Origin: an uncultured Porphyromonas sp.
GTDB taxonomy: Bacteria > Bacteroidota > Bacteroidia > Bacteroidales > Porphyromonadaceae
DNA: 16,052 bases
Direction of reading: 5' to 3'
NCBI GenBank assembly: GCA_945965245.1
Contig: CAMFNC010000029.1
Coordinates: 1 to 16,052, forward strand
Of the stretch, positions 7,780 to 14,540 are shown in pieces. The translations under genes were made by a program, and so were the position numbers. Under the pieces are notes generated by a model, which saw only the letters and a program-made list of their open reading frames with translations, was not told the DNA's origin and made no database searches. The stretch's first letter is position 1. Every line of letters starts with the position of its first letter.

Positions 7780-7790
7780 GGTCTAAAATG

Positions 7791-9113
7791 ATGAATAAAC
7801 GGACGATGTGGAGCCTATCGGTTCTGTGTTTGATACTATGCAGCATAATATCTGTGCAGGCACAGGAATCGCTGCGCATGGCGGTGGTTAGCGATATACA
7901 CCTCAAACCGGCGGAGCAGACAGCGGAAGCACGACTCCTTGCCGTGCTTGCAGACTCATTACAACGACTGCGCACCGATGTGCTCTTGGTTACAGGCGAT
8001 ATGGCACACGATGGCGATGAAGCCACGCATCGGCGCATGGCGGAATGGCTGGGTGCATTGCATCGCTCAGGTATGCGTGTTTTTGTCATTCCCGGCAATC
8101 ATGATATCAACAATCCGAATGTTCGCTCACTTTCGACATCCGACCCCACGGTTTCCTCGGTCACGCCACACCAATTCGAACAGATTTACGCGCCTTTCGG
8201 GCCGGCCATGGCTGTCAGTCGCGATACCGCTTCGCTCAGCTATCTGGCTCCATTGGGGTCGGGATTGTTTCTTTTGGCATTGGATGGCTGCATCTATGAT
8301 GATGGCACCTATCATTCGGACGGGCGATTGAAACCCGAAACTCTCCAATGGATGCAGGCAGCAGTACGCCGAATAACCTCGACAGGCGGACATGTGGTGG
8401 CAGTACTGCATCATGGTGTGGTGGACCATTTTCCGCTTCAGAACCTGCTGCTGCCGGCCTATCTGATTGCTAACCATACCGAGGTGCAGCACGAATTGTC
8501 TTCTCTGGGAATACGATGTGTCTTTACCGGACATTTTCATGCACTTGATGTGGCTCGTGCAGGAGATTTATATGATGTGGAAACGCCAACGCTCTCCCAT
8601 TATCCATGCGCTTTCCGGCTTGTGGAATACGATGCCCAAAAACAGATACTCACCGGCAGTACGCATTACCCAGAGGTTCGCCCCGGCTATCAGGAAGAAT
8701 TGCACCATCAGATGTTACAAACCCTTCCGACCCTGCTCACCCGGCAGTTAATGGCTCGTAAAACGCAGTTGGCAGCCTTTGTGGACATCGAGGCGGAAGT
8801 GTTGGAGACTGCCACGGAACAAGATTGGCAGAAATGGGGTAAACTCTTCGAAACTGAAATGGCACCGACCTTATCGCAGCTTCTGATATTGCACTTTCGG
8901 GGAGATGAGTGGAGACAGGATGAAACTGCAATGAAGCGATTATTGACCGAAGCCATGATGAGTGCGGTTTCGAATTTTATGTTGCCCGAGCAAAGAACAG
9001 TTCTGATGGAACGGCTGTTGCAGTCTTCCCATTACAAAAAAATAGAACAGCTATTGCATCGCTACTTGGCAGACGATACACCCGATGCCGATTTCACCGT
9101 TTCGCTTCGGTAA
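7791..9113 (+). CDS. Secreted calcineurin-like metallophosphoesterase
   Basis: The 440-residue product starts at MNKRTMWS. The in-frame ATG at 7788 is equally possible. The more upstream ATG at 7695 lies in a repeat array and would put a long tail before the signal peptide, so it is rejected. A Sec signal peptide ends at about SVQAQ (25). All metal-binding motifs are present: SDIH (Asp35, His37), TGDMAHDGD (Asp70), PGNHD (Asn103, His104), LHHG (His208) and TGHFH (His248, His250). The protein should hydrolyse a phosphomono- or diester in the periplasm or outside the cell using two metal ions; the substrate is unknown. Residues about 300-440 form a helical C-terminal extension of unknown fold. 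The gene is monocistronic and divergent from the receptor operon. Confidence 0.9.
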   Translation: MNKRTMWSLSVLCLILCSIISVQAQESLRMAVVSDIHLKPAEQTAEARLLAVLADSLQRLRTDVLLVTGDMAHDGDEATHRRMAEWLGALHRSGMRVFVIPGNHDINNPNVRSLSTSDPTVSSVTPHQFEQIYAPFGPAMAVSRDTASLSYLAPLGSGLFLLALDGCIYDDGTYHSDGRLKPETLQWMQAAVRRITSTGGHVVAVLHHGVVDHFPLQNLLLPAYLIANHTEVQHELSSLGIRCVFTGHFHALDVARAGDLYDVETPTLSHYPCAFRLVEYDAQKQILTGSTHYPEVRPGYQEELHHQMLQTLPTLLTRQLMARKTQLAAFVDIEAEVLETATEQDWQKWGKLFETEMAPTLSQLLILHFRGDEWRQDETAMKRLLTEAMMSAVSNFMLPEQRTVLMERLLQSSHYKKIEQLLHRYLADDTPDADFTVSLR

Positions 9114-9158
9114 ACTGACAGATTTGGAGTATAAAAAACATCTTTTGCGACCGAAAAT

Positions 9159-9189
9159 CTTGTGGGAATAAAAAAAAGTATTACATTTG
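9159..9189 (+). promoter_or_regulatory. Promoter of tRNA-Asp
   Basis: The -7 box TACATTTG (9182-9189) matches TAnnTTTG exactly. CTTG (9159-9162) lies 19 nt upstream as a -33 box with one mismatch. Transcription would start at about 9196, giving a short 5' leader before the mature tRNA at 9232. Confidence 0.7.
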
Positions 9190-9231
9190 CAACGCTTTAA
9201 GGCCGTCAGCCTGACAGCAAGACCTAAAAAC

Positions 9232-9305
9232 GGTGTGGTAGGTCAGCTGGTTAGAATACCTGCCTGTCACGCAGGGGGTCGCGGGTTCGAGTCCCGTCCA
9301 TACCG
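9232..9305 (+). tRNA. tRNA-Asp (anticodon GTC)
   Basis: A full cloverleaf folds in 74 nt. The acceptor stem is GGTGTGG (9232-9238) with CCATACC (9298-9304), including one G-U pair. The anticodon stem is CCTGC/GCAGG with loop CTGTCAC, and the anticodon GTC lies at 9266-9268. The T arm is GCGGG-TTCGAGT-CCCGT and the discriminator base is G9305. The D stem GGTC/GAAT has a G-A mismatch at position 11-24. The 3' CCA is not encoded (the DNA reads CTA), so the CCA-adding enzyme must supply it. A good promoter and terminator flank the gene. Confidence 0.97.
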
Positions 9306-9311
9306 CTAAAT

Positions 9312-9359
9312 AAAGCTCCAAGTTAGTTATTATCAAACTACTTGGAGCTTTTTCTTTTT
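9312..9359 (+). terminator. Intrinsic terminator after tRNA-Asp
   Basis: AAAGCTCCAAG (9312-9322) pairs perfectly with CTTGGAGCTTT (9341-9351). An inner TAGT/ACTA pairing lies across a single bulged T. The T-rich tract TTTTTCTTTTT runs to 9359. This is a strong rho-independent terminator just 7 nt after the tRNA. Confidence 0.92.
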
Positions 9360-9456
9360 GGTTAGCAGCAAATAAGAGGCGGTTTTGATTTTGAATTGTT
9401 GCTATCTGCAACAATGTGTACTTTTACCCATGGTTGATTGTTTCTTTTAACTATTA
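9360..9456. other. Gene-free stretch with a perfect 8-bp hairpin
   Basis: Between two terminator-like hairpins there is no convincing coding frame. ATTGTTGC (9395-9402) and GCAACAAT (9408-9415) form a perfect 8-bp inverted repeat with a 5-nt loop (TATCT). It could be an operator or part of a small RNA that ends at the hairpin at 9457-9487. No consensus promoter was found for either strand, so no RNA gene is called. Confidence 0.45.
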
Positions 9457-9494
9457 AGGGCTGACTTCGCAAAACGAAATCAGCCCTCTTTCTT
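9457..9494. terminator. Probable bidirectional terminator between tRNA-Asp and ahpC
   Basis: AGGGCTGACTTCG (9457-9469) and CGAAATCAGCCCT (9475-9487) form a 13-bp stem with one C-A mismatch and a 5-nt loop. CTTTCTTTT follows on the plus strand. On the minus strand, 62 nt beyond the ahpC stop, the stem is followed by TAATAGTT, a poorer U tract. It is therefore clearest as a plus-strand terminator but is well placed to end ahpC transcription too. Confidence 0.75.
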
Positions 9495-9548
9495 TTACTC
9501 TGACTAGTTCTAAATAGTTCAATAGGTCTTGGAGTTGGGTTTCGTAGA

Positions 9549-10118
9549 TTAAATTTTACCAACAAGTTCGATACCCGGTTTCAATGTAGGTTTGCCGGCA
9601 CGCCATTTGGCCGGACAAACATCGCCAGGATTGTCATGTACGAATTGTGCGGCTTCCACCTTGCGCAGTAATTCGCCAGCATCACGACCGATACCATTGT
9701 CGTGAACTTCCATCACTTTCAGTTGGCCTTCGGGATTGAAAAGGAATGTGCCACGCAAAGCCACACCTTCTTCCTCTATCATCACACCTAATTCTCGGCA
9801 AAGTTTGCCACAAGGGTCTGCCATCATGGGGTAAGTAATCTGATTGATGGTTTCGGTGGCATCTGCCCACGCCTTGTGCACGAAATGAGTATCGGTGGAA
9901 ATAGAGATCACCTCCACACCCATCTTCTTGAATGCTTCGTAATGGTCGGACATATCTGCCAATTCGGTAGGACATACGAAAGTAAAGTCGGCAGGATAGA
10001 AGAAAAGCACTACCCATTTTCCTTTGAGATCATTGCTGTCGATAGTGACAAAGCCTTTGCCCTTGTGATAAGCATTGAGCCGGAAAACCGGCATCTGAGA
10101 GTTAATCATTGGAGTCAT
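9549..10118 (-). CDS. ahpC: Alkyl hydroperoxide reductase C (2-Cys peroxiredoxin)
   Basis: The 189-residue cytoplasmic enzyme reduces hydrogen peroxide, organic peroxides and peroxynitrite. The peroxidatic cysteine is Cys49 in FYPADFTFVCPTE and the resolving cysteine is Cys168 in GDVCPAKW, both in the standard AhpC positions. The WRAGKPTLKPG tail is typical of the AhpC/Prx1 class. The start at 10118 (MTPMINSQMP) fits the usual AhpC length and lies downstream of a good promoter. A frame open to 10199 would begin upstream of that promoter, so it is not used. The reductase partner AhpF is not adjacent in this window. The gene stands alone, with a hairpin terminator 62 nt downstream. Confidence 0.97.
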   Translation of the reverse strand: MTPMINSQMPVFRLNAYHKGKGFVTIDSNDLKGKWVVLFFYPADFTFVCPTELADMSDHYEAFKKMGVEVISISTDTHFVHKAWADATETINQITYPMMADPCGKLCRELGVMIEEEGVALRGTFLFNPEGQLKVMEVHDNGIGRDAGELLRKVEAAQFVHDNPGDVCPAKWRAGKPTLKPGIELVGKI

Positions 10119-10147
10119 ATTATTTTGTTTTTGATTGTCATGTAGTA

Positions 10148-10178
10148 CAAAATTACACATAGACTCCCCACTTACCAA
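10148..10178 (-). promoter_or_regulatory. ahpC promoter
   Basis: On the minus strand the -7 box TAATTTTG (10155-10148) fits TAnnTTTG exactly. A TTG -33 core (10178-10176) lies 20 nt upstream. Transcription would start near 10141, leaving a leader of about 23 nt before the ATG at 10118. Confidence 0.68.
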
Positions 10179-10186
10179 CATACAGC

Positions 10187-10204
10187 ATCTATCCTCCAAT
10201 AGAT
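10187..10204. promoter_or_regulatory. Inverted repeat upstream of ahpC, possible operator
   Basis: ATCTAT (10187-10192) and ATAGAT (10199-10204) form a perfect inverted repeat with a 6-nt spacer, just upstream of the ahpC -33 box. It resembles an ATAG/CTAT half of an OxyR-type site, but the spacing is 6 rather than 7 and the second half-site is not seen in register. It could instead be a hairpin at the 3' end of the operon to the right, although no U tract follows. Confidence 0.3.
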
Positions 10205-10214
10205 AAAAACTTAA

Positions 10215-11741
10215 TCAGCGTTTACGCTTATGGCGATGCAGCCGCCTATATATCAGATATCCGGTAAGCAATGTAACAAACAAAAGTATGCCGCTAAAGA
10301 AAACATACAAAGCGGACAGAGGACCCAACAGCGGGTCATAGCATCGCCCCACATGCAGCTCCAAAGCAAATCCCCACAACGAGATGTCGCATTCCTTCAA
10401 TTCTTCCGGCATGGGTGGCAACTGCCCCTTAACAACTCCAAGAGTATAATCCGTCACCTGTATCTCTCCGTGTTCATTGAGTGTACTGCCCGTTATCAAA
10501 TGATTGCTGATGGGGCGACCTCCGGTGCGCGGTTGCTTCCCCGTGAAATAATCCACCGATTTACCAGAGGTTCTATCCCACAAAAAGAGTCCGCTAAACG
10601 ACCCCACCAACCACACATTTTCATCTACCGGACGAAGCACATTGGCTCCCATCGGACTGATCGGAGGCATGGAGGTAATACGCTGTGGAGCAGCATTCAA
10701 GCCCCAAGGCAGAGAAAAAAAACCATTCGTGGAGCCGATTATCCATTCTCCACGATGGACATCCTCAGTCAACAAACGCAAAGAACGATGCCAATAGTCG
10801 GGATGACTCTGTGCCGTAAAAGGGATGGGCGATACCCGGGTCATGACCAAAGGTATCATCAGTGGTGGGCGCAGAAACATACCACTCAAAGCAATGAAAA
10901 GCGTCAGACCGATGGTAACAGAGCCTATCCGATTATGATGGCCAAGATGCCAATGAAGATGCGCCGAGACACGTTTAATATGTCCCTTGGCCGCAATACC
11001 TCTACGTTTGAGCCTTCGGATATAATGGGGTAAAATGAAATAAGCTATTCCGGTCAGGCAAAGCATAATAATGCAGACTCCTATCAAATCCACAATCAAA
11101 CGCCCCGGCAGTCCGAAGGCTTCACCGCTATGCAGTTGCCAGAACATCGAAAAGAGCGTAACTTTTTTGGGTTGCCCCACTTTATCCGTCGGTGTCTGCA
11201 ATTCGATTCTTTGCCAAGGAGCGTCAGGTCGGGATTGCAAATACAACTCCGACTGTGTGAGCAAAAGCAGACTATCGCCTCTCACGGCAATATCCGCCAT
11301 TCGGAAATCCGCACCTTTCGGCAATGACACAGCATACCACTCACCACCGGCCTGCATCGGACGGGCATACAATTGGAAAGTGCCCACAGCATACCAAACG
11401 TTAGCACGCCGTACCACTCGACTTATTCGACGAAAATCCAATCCCTTCGGCAATCCTTGATTAAAAGAGATGACCTCCCGATTTTGGAAATGATGCAGAT
11501 AACATCCGCCGGAGCCATACAATATCTGTCCGCTACTATCGGGCAGCACACATTCGCCACGAATAACGCCATTATTATAATTATGTATCCGGTAAGCACG
11601 TGGCATCCATGCCCGACTCACATTCAGCGGAGCTATCAGATGGCGATGGTTAAGCAAAATGCCACTGACGGCTGTGGGCAGAAAAATCACCGAGAAAATC
11701 AGTCCCAACCATTTATGCCATTTTCGGGTTCTATTTCTCAT
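10215..11741 (-). CDS. PepSY-type four-helix inner-membrane protein with propeller-like periplasmic loops
   Basis: The 508-residue protein starts with RKWHKWLGLIFSVIFLPTAV, followed by SGILLNH, the hallmark first helix of PepSY-associated membrane proteins. Predicted transmembrane segments lie at about 10-30, 213-237, 272-296 and 474-498. Just before the second segment is WQLHSGEAFGLPGR, another family motif. HLHWHLGHHNRIG precedes the third segment and may be a haem- or metal-facing His cluster. The large periplasmic loops (31-212 and 297-473) contain recurring W/V-x-V/I-G-x-F/S-x-x-L/F-x-L units that resemble beta-propeller blades. PepSY membrane proteins are often linked to ferric-siderophore reduction or periplasmic redox, but nothing here proves that. 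It lies 21 nt after the MBOAT gene and is probably its operon partner. Confidence 0.75.
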   Translation of the reverse strand: MRNRTRKWHKWLGLIFSVIFLPTAVSGILLNHRHLIAPLNVSRAWMPRAYRIHNYNNGVIRGECVLPDSSGQILYGSGGCYLHHFQNREVISFNQGLPKGLDFRRISRVVRRANVWYAVGTFQLYARPMQAGGEWYAVSLPKGADFRMADIAVRGDSLLLLTQSELYLQSRPDAPWQRIELQTPTDKVGQPKKVTLFSMFWQLHSGEAFGLPGRLIVDLIGVCIIMLCLTGIAYFILPHYIRRLKRRGIAAKGHIKRVSAHLHWHLGHHNRIGSVTIGLTLFIALSGMFLRPPLMIPLVMTRVSPIPFTAQSHPDYWHRSLRLLTEDVHRGEWIIGSTNGFFSLPWGLNAAPQRITSMPPISPMGANVLRPVDENVWLVGSFSGLFLWDRTSGKSVDYFTGKQPRTGGRPISNHLITGSTLNEHGEIQVTDYTLGVVKGQLPPMPEELKECDISLWGFALELHVGRCYDPLLGPLSALYVFFSGILLFVTLLTGYLIYRRLHRHKRKR

Positions 11742-11762
11742 CGGAAGTAAAGAGATTCGGTA

Positions 11763-13307
11763 TCAGAACTGGAAGTAAATGAAGGGCTGTACGTCTGTAC
11801 TTTGGATTTGGAATACCAGCACAATGGCCAAGAATAAGAACAAAGCCTGCAGCACCATGGTGCGCCGACCCATCTGCAACTGCCATGCACGTTCTACTCG
11901 GCGCGGTATGAAATGCAGCAGATAACCGATAACCATCATGGCAAAAACGCCCTTGTACCCCACAATAAACTGCCCGATAACTTCGGGATGGAATGCTGTG
12001 AAAATTTGCGAAATGACATTCCACCCGGTCCGCATCGAATCGGCACGGAAGAATATCCAACCCAAGCAAACAAAGTGGAACGTAAACAGAATGCCCACGA
12101 AACGCCAAATCGGTTTCATATCCACTCCCAACTGTTTGCTGTTTTTGAAGAGCTTCATCCAGAATTTATGCACCGCCAGCCCCAATCCATGCCAAGCACC
12201 CCATAAAATAAAGCGAGCGGCAGCACCATGCCAAAGTCCTCCCAACAGCATGGTGATAAAAAGATTGATATATGTGCGGATGCGACCTTTGCGATTGCCT
12301 CCCAACGAAATGTATAGATAGTCTTTGAGCCAACTACTGAGCGAAATGTGCCATCTGCGCCAAAATTCGGTAATAGTGGCAGATTGATAAGGAGAGTCGA
12401 AGTTAATATTAAACCGGAAACCCAGCATCAGCGCAATACCGATGGCCATATCCGAATAACCGGAAAAGTCACAATAAATTTGCAATGCATAACCATACAC
12501 ACCCATCAGGTTCTCAAATCCGGTATAAAGAGTAGGAGCATCGAAGATGCGATCTACGAAATTCAGACTGATGTAATCCGAAATCACCGCTTTTTTTATC
12601 AACCCCGACACTATCAAACAGAGCGACTCCCCCATCTCGTATTTATTGAGCCAAGGACGACGGTGTATCTGCGGAATAAAATCGCGGGCACGTACAATAG
12701 GCCCTGCCACTAATTGAGGGAAAAAAGAAACATAGAATACATAATCAATCCACCTGCGTAGCGGCTCGATACGTCCGCGATAGATGTCAAAAATGTAACT
12801 CATGGTTTGGAACGTATAAAACGAAATACCCACCGGCAAGAAAATATCCCACGGTGACCACTGCACATCTCCCGGTTCCATACCCCACAGCGAGCCGATA
12901 CCGGTCACTATCTCCGTAACGGATTCGCCCAAGAAATTAAAGTATTTGAAATACGACAGTACCCCAAGATTGATAATGATACTGATAATCATCAACGGCT
13001 TGCGTTTCTTTTTGTCGGGGCGCGCCGCCATCAATCTGCCCAAAATAAAGTCGCTGGTGGCAGCCAGCAGCAAAAGCACCACAAAGAATCCGCTGCATTT
13101 ATAATAGAAATAGAGCGAAAAAAGGGTCACGAATACAATGCGCATCGTGGTGAACCGACGCAACATCAGATAGACGGGGATGAAAAACAACATCAGGGCA
13201 AAGAAAAGTCCGGAAGAAAAAAGCATCGGACTCTGCGGATTGTATGCCAGGATTTCGGGCAGTCGCTGCCAATCAATGTGTTCTAAAAATGTTTCAAACA
13301 TTGACAT
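11763..13307 (-). CDS. MBOAT O-acyltransferase, AlgI-like
   Basis: The 514-residue multi-pass inner-membrane protein should bring an acyl group, usually acetyl from a cytoplasmic donor, across the membrane for transfer to an exported glycan. Diagnostic AlgI-family motifs are YFKYFNF (119-125), PVGISFYTFQTMSYIFDIYRG (158-178), FFPQLVAGPI (195-204), CDFSGYSDMAIG (279-290) and FWRRWHISLSSWLKDYLY (315-332). LLGGLWHG (354-361) carries the conserved His360. An alternative start at Met3 (13301) is possible. It lies 3 nt downstream of one SGNH hydrolase gene, with a second immediately before that. This is the usual MBOAT-plus-SGNH arrangement of AlgI/AlgJ/AlgX and PatA/PatB systems. The acceptor glycan is unknown; no glycan synthesis genes are in view. 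Confidence 0.93.
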   Translation of the reverse strand: MSMFETFLEHIDWQRLPEILAYNPQSPMLFSSGLFFALMLFFIPVYLMLRRFTTMRIVFVTLFSLYFYYKCSGFFVVLLLLAATSDFILGRLMAARPDKKKRKPLMIISIIINLGVLSYFKYFNFLGESVTEIVTGIGSLWGMEPGDVQWSPWDIFLPVGISFYTFQTMSYIFDIYRGRIEPLRRWIDYVFYVSFFPQLVAGPIVRARDFIPQIHRRPWLNKYEMGESLCLIVSGLIKKAVISDYISLNFVDRIFDAPTLYTGFENLMGVYGYALQIYCDFSGYSDMAIGIALMLGFRFNINFDSPYQSATITEFWRRWHISLSSWLKDYLYISLGGNRKGRIRTYINLFITMLLGGLWHGAAARFILWGAWHGLGLAVHKFWMKLFKNSKQLGVDMKPIWRFVGILFTFHFVCLGWIFFRADSMRTGWNVISQIFTAFHPEVIGQFIVGYKGVFAMMVIGYLLHFIPRRVERAWQLQMGRRTMVLQALFLFLAIVLVFQIQSTDVQPFIYFQF

Positions 13308-13310
13308 ATA

Positions 13311-14540
13311 TCATTTTTGTCGTAATATTTTAGTAATGCTTCCTTGTGCCGAGGAAAGGGGCTCCATGGCTGCCGAGCTAACGGCTTTGAGCAAGGCCTC
13401 GGTCAGCAATTCACCTTGGCGTCGATAGCCCTCATGCGAATAGTGCACACCGTCCGAACTTATCATGCCGGCACGTTTCAATTGGTCTATTTGTTCGTTT
13501 CCGCCCAAAGCAGTGAAAAGGTCATATGCCGCCACGCCCTCTTCGCGTGCCACCTCCATGATAATACGTGCCATGTAAACGGTATTGGGGTTCGGTTCCA
13601 AACGCTGGCGATATATCTTGCGACGTTTTCTCCTGCCTGCCACATACGAAGTGCGAAAGTAGCAAGGTGGCGGTGTGGTCAGCAGAATGGCTGCATCCGG
13701 ATTGGTTCGGCGCAGCATGCGCACCATCTGCCGCACAAAACCTTTGCGAAAGGCAGGGTCCCAGCGTTTGGAATAAGCATCATTGGTTCCCAGCGATACG
13801 ATAACCAACTGCGGACAGAGCATGCTCAACCCCTCGCCGAAAGCCGCGGTGGCAAACTGGTCGAAACGCGCACCATTCAACCCTATAGCATGAACCACAG
13901 GACCCGTCAGCTTACTCAACAGTTGCCAACCGTAATATTGGGCATTGCGACTGCTACCCTGCAACGTGATGCTGCCGGTACGCTCACCCAAATCCAACGT
14001 ATCAACACAAATATTATCAATTTCCTCAGTTCCCAATAATTGGCATCGATAAAAACCTCTCATGGGTTTCGTATCATGACTTCGATAAACCAAAGCATAA
14101 GCATATCGCTCGCCGATGCGGCTTTCCATACGAATACTGTGCATTCCCGAAAGGAGCGAAAATACCAGTCCGCCGGGACCGGGTTCAGAAGTACCGTTTC
14201 GGTCAGTCAGTTTGGATACACTCCAGCGATAGGGCGATGCATTGAATCGGATTTCGGAAGATTGGTTAGAACCATAGAGGGGATGACCGCCCACCCAACC
14301 ATATCCGGCACCTCCGTACTGGCGAAGCAATTTATTACGCAGCGGAATAGTGAAGCTACCGGCCTGCACATGACTATCACCCACATGGGCAATGGAGATA
14401 AGTCGAGTGCTATCTTGCAACTGCCACCACAAGGGATGCAGTGCGCCTGTGGGGTCTTGCACAGCCACTTGCTGCCCCAGAAGTTGCCAAACTCCTCCCA
14501 GTATTAGGATAAGAAAAAGCAAAAAAAACTTCTTATTCAT
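13311..14540 (-). CDS. Exported SGNH/GDSL hydrolase, probable acetyl-transfer partner
   Basis: The 409-residue protein has an N-terminal hydrophobic segment (about 5-23) that acts as a signal peptide or anchor. SGNH blocks are clear: AHVGDSHVQAG with nucleophile Ser56; a glycine block near 220-224 (GLNGA); SLGTNDAY with Asn253; and SSDGVHYSHEG with catalytic Asp363 and His366. A basic loop AGRRKRRK lies near 301-308. In MBOAT operons such proteins take the acyl group on the periplasmic side and place it on the polysaccharide, or act as the matching esterase. The gene overlaps the upstream SGNH gene by 8 nt and is followed 3 nt later by the MBOAT gene, so co-translation is likely. Transferase versus esterase activity cannot be told from sequence. 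Confidence 0.9.
   Translation of the reverse strand: MNKKFFLLFLILILGGVWQLLGQQVAVQDPTGALHPLWWQLQDSTRLISIAHVGDSHVQAGSFTIPLRNKLLRQYGGAGYGWVGGHPLYGSNQSSEIRFNASPYRWSVSKLTDRNGTSEPGPGGLVFSLLSGMHSIRMESRIGERYAYALVYRSHDTKPMRGFYRCQLLGTEEIDNICVDTLDLGERTGSITLQGSSRNAQYYGWQLLSKLTGPVVHAIGLNGARFDQFATAAFGEGLSMLCPQLVIVSLGTNDAYSKRWDPAFRKGFVRQMVRMLRRTNPDAAILLTTPPPCYFRTSYVAGRRKRRKIYRQRLEPNPNTVYMARIIMEVAREEGVAAYDLFTALGGNEQIDQLKRAGMISSDGVHYSHEGYRRQGELLTEALLKAVSSAAMEPLSSAQGSITKILRQK

Noticed and set aside
7695..7790. Longer start for the phosphoesterase at 7695
   Set aside because: The extra 32 residues are encoded by the 22-bp repeat array and precede a complete signal peptide starting at 7788/7791.
9232..9305. tRNA as an integration site for a mobile element
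   Set aside because: No repeat of the tRNA 3' end, integrase or mobile gene was seen in the window.
9181..9414. 77-codon minus-strand frame over the tRNA
   Set aside because: It runs through the tRNA-Asp and its terminator on the opposite strand, a well-known false ORF pattern (WTGLEPATPCVTGRYSNQLTYH).
10119..10199. N-terminal extension of the ahpC frame up to an ATG at 10199
   Set aside because: It would begin upstream of the TAATTTTG promoter and gives an abnormal N-terminus (MEDRCCMLVSGE). The ATG at 10118 gives the normal AhpC length.
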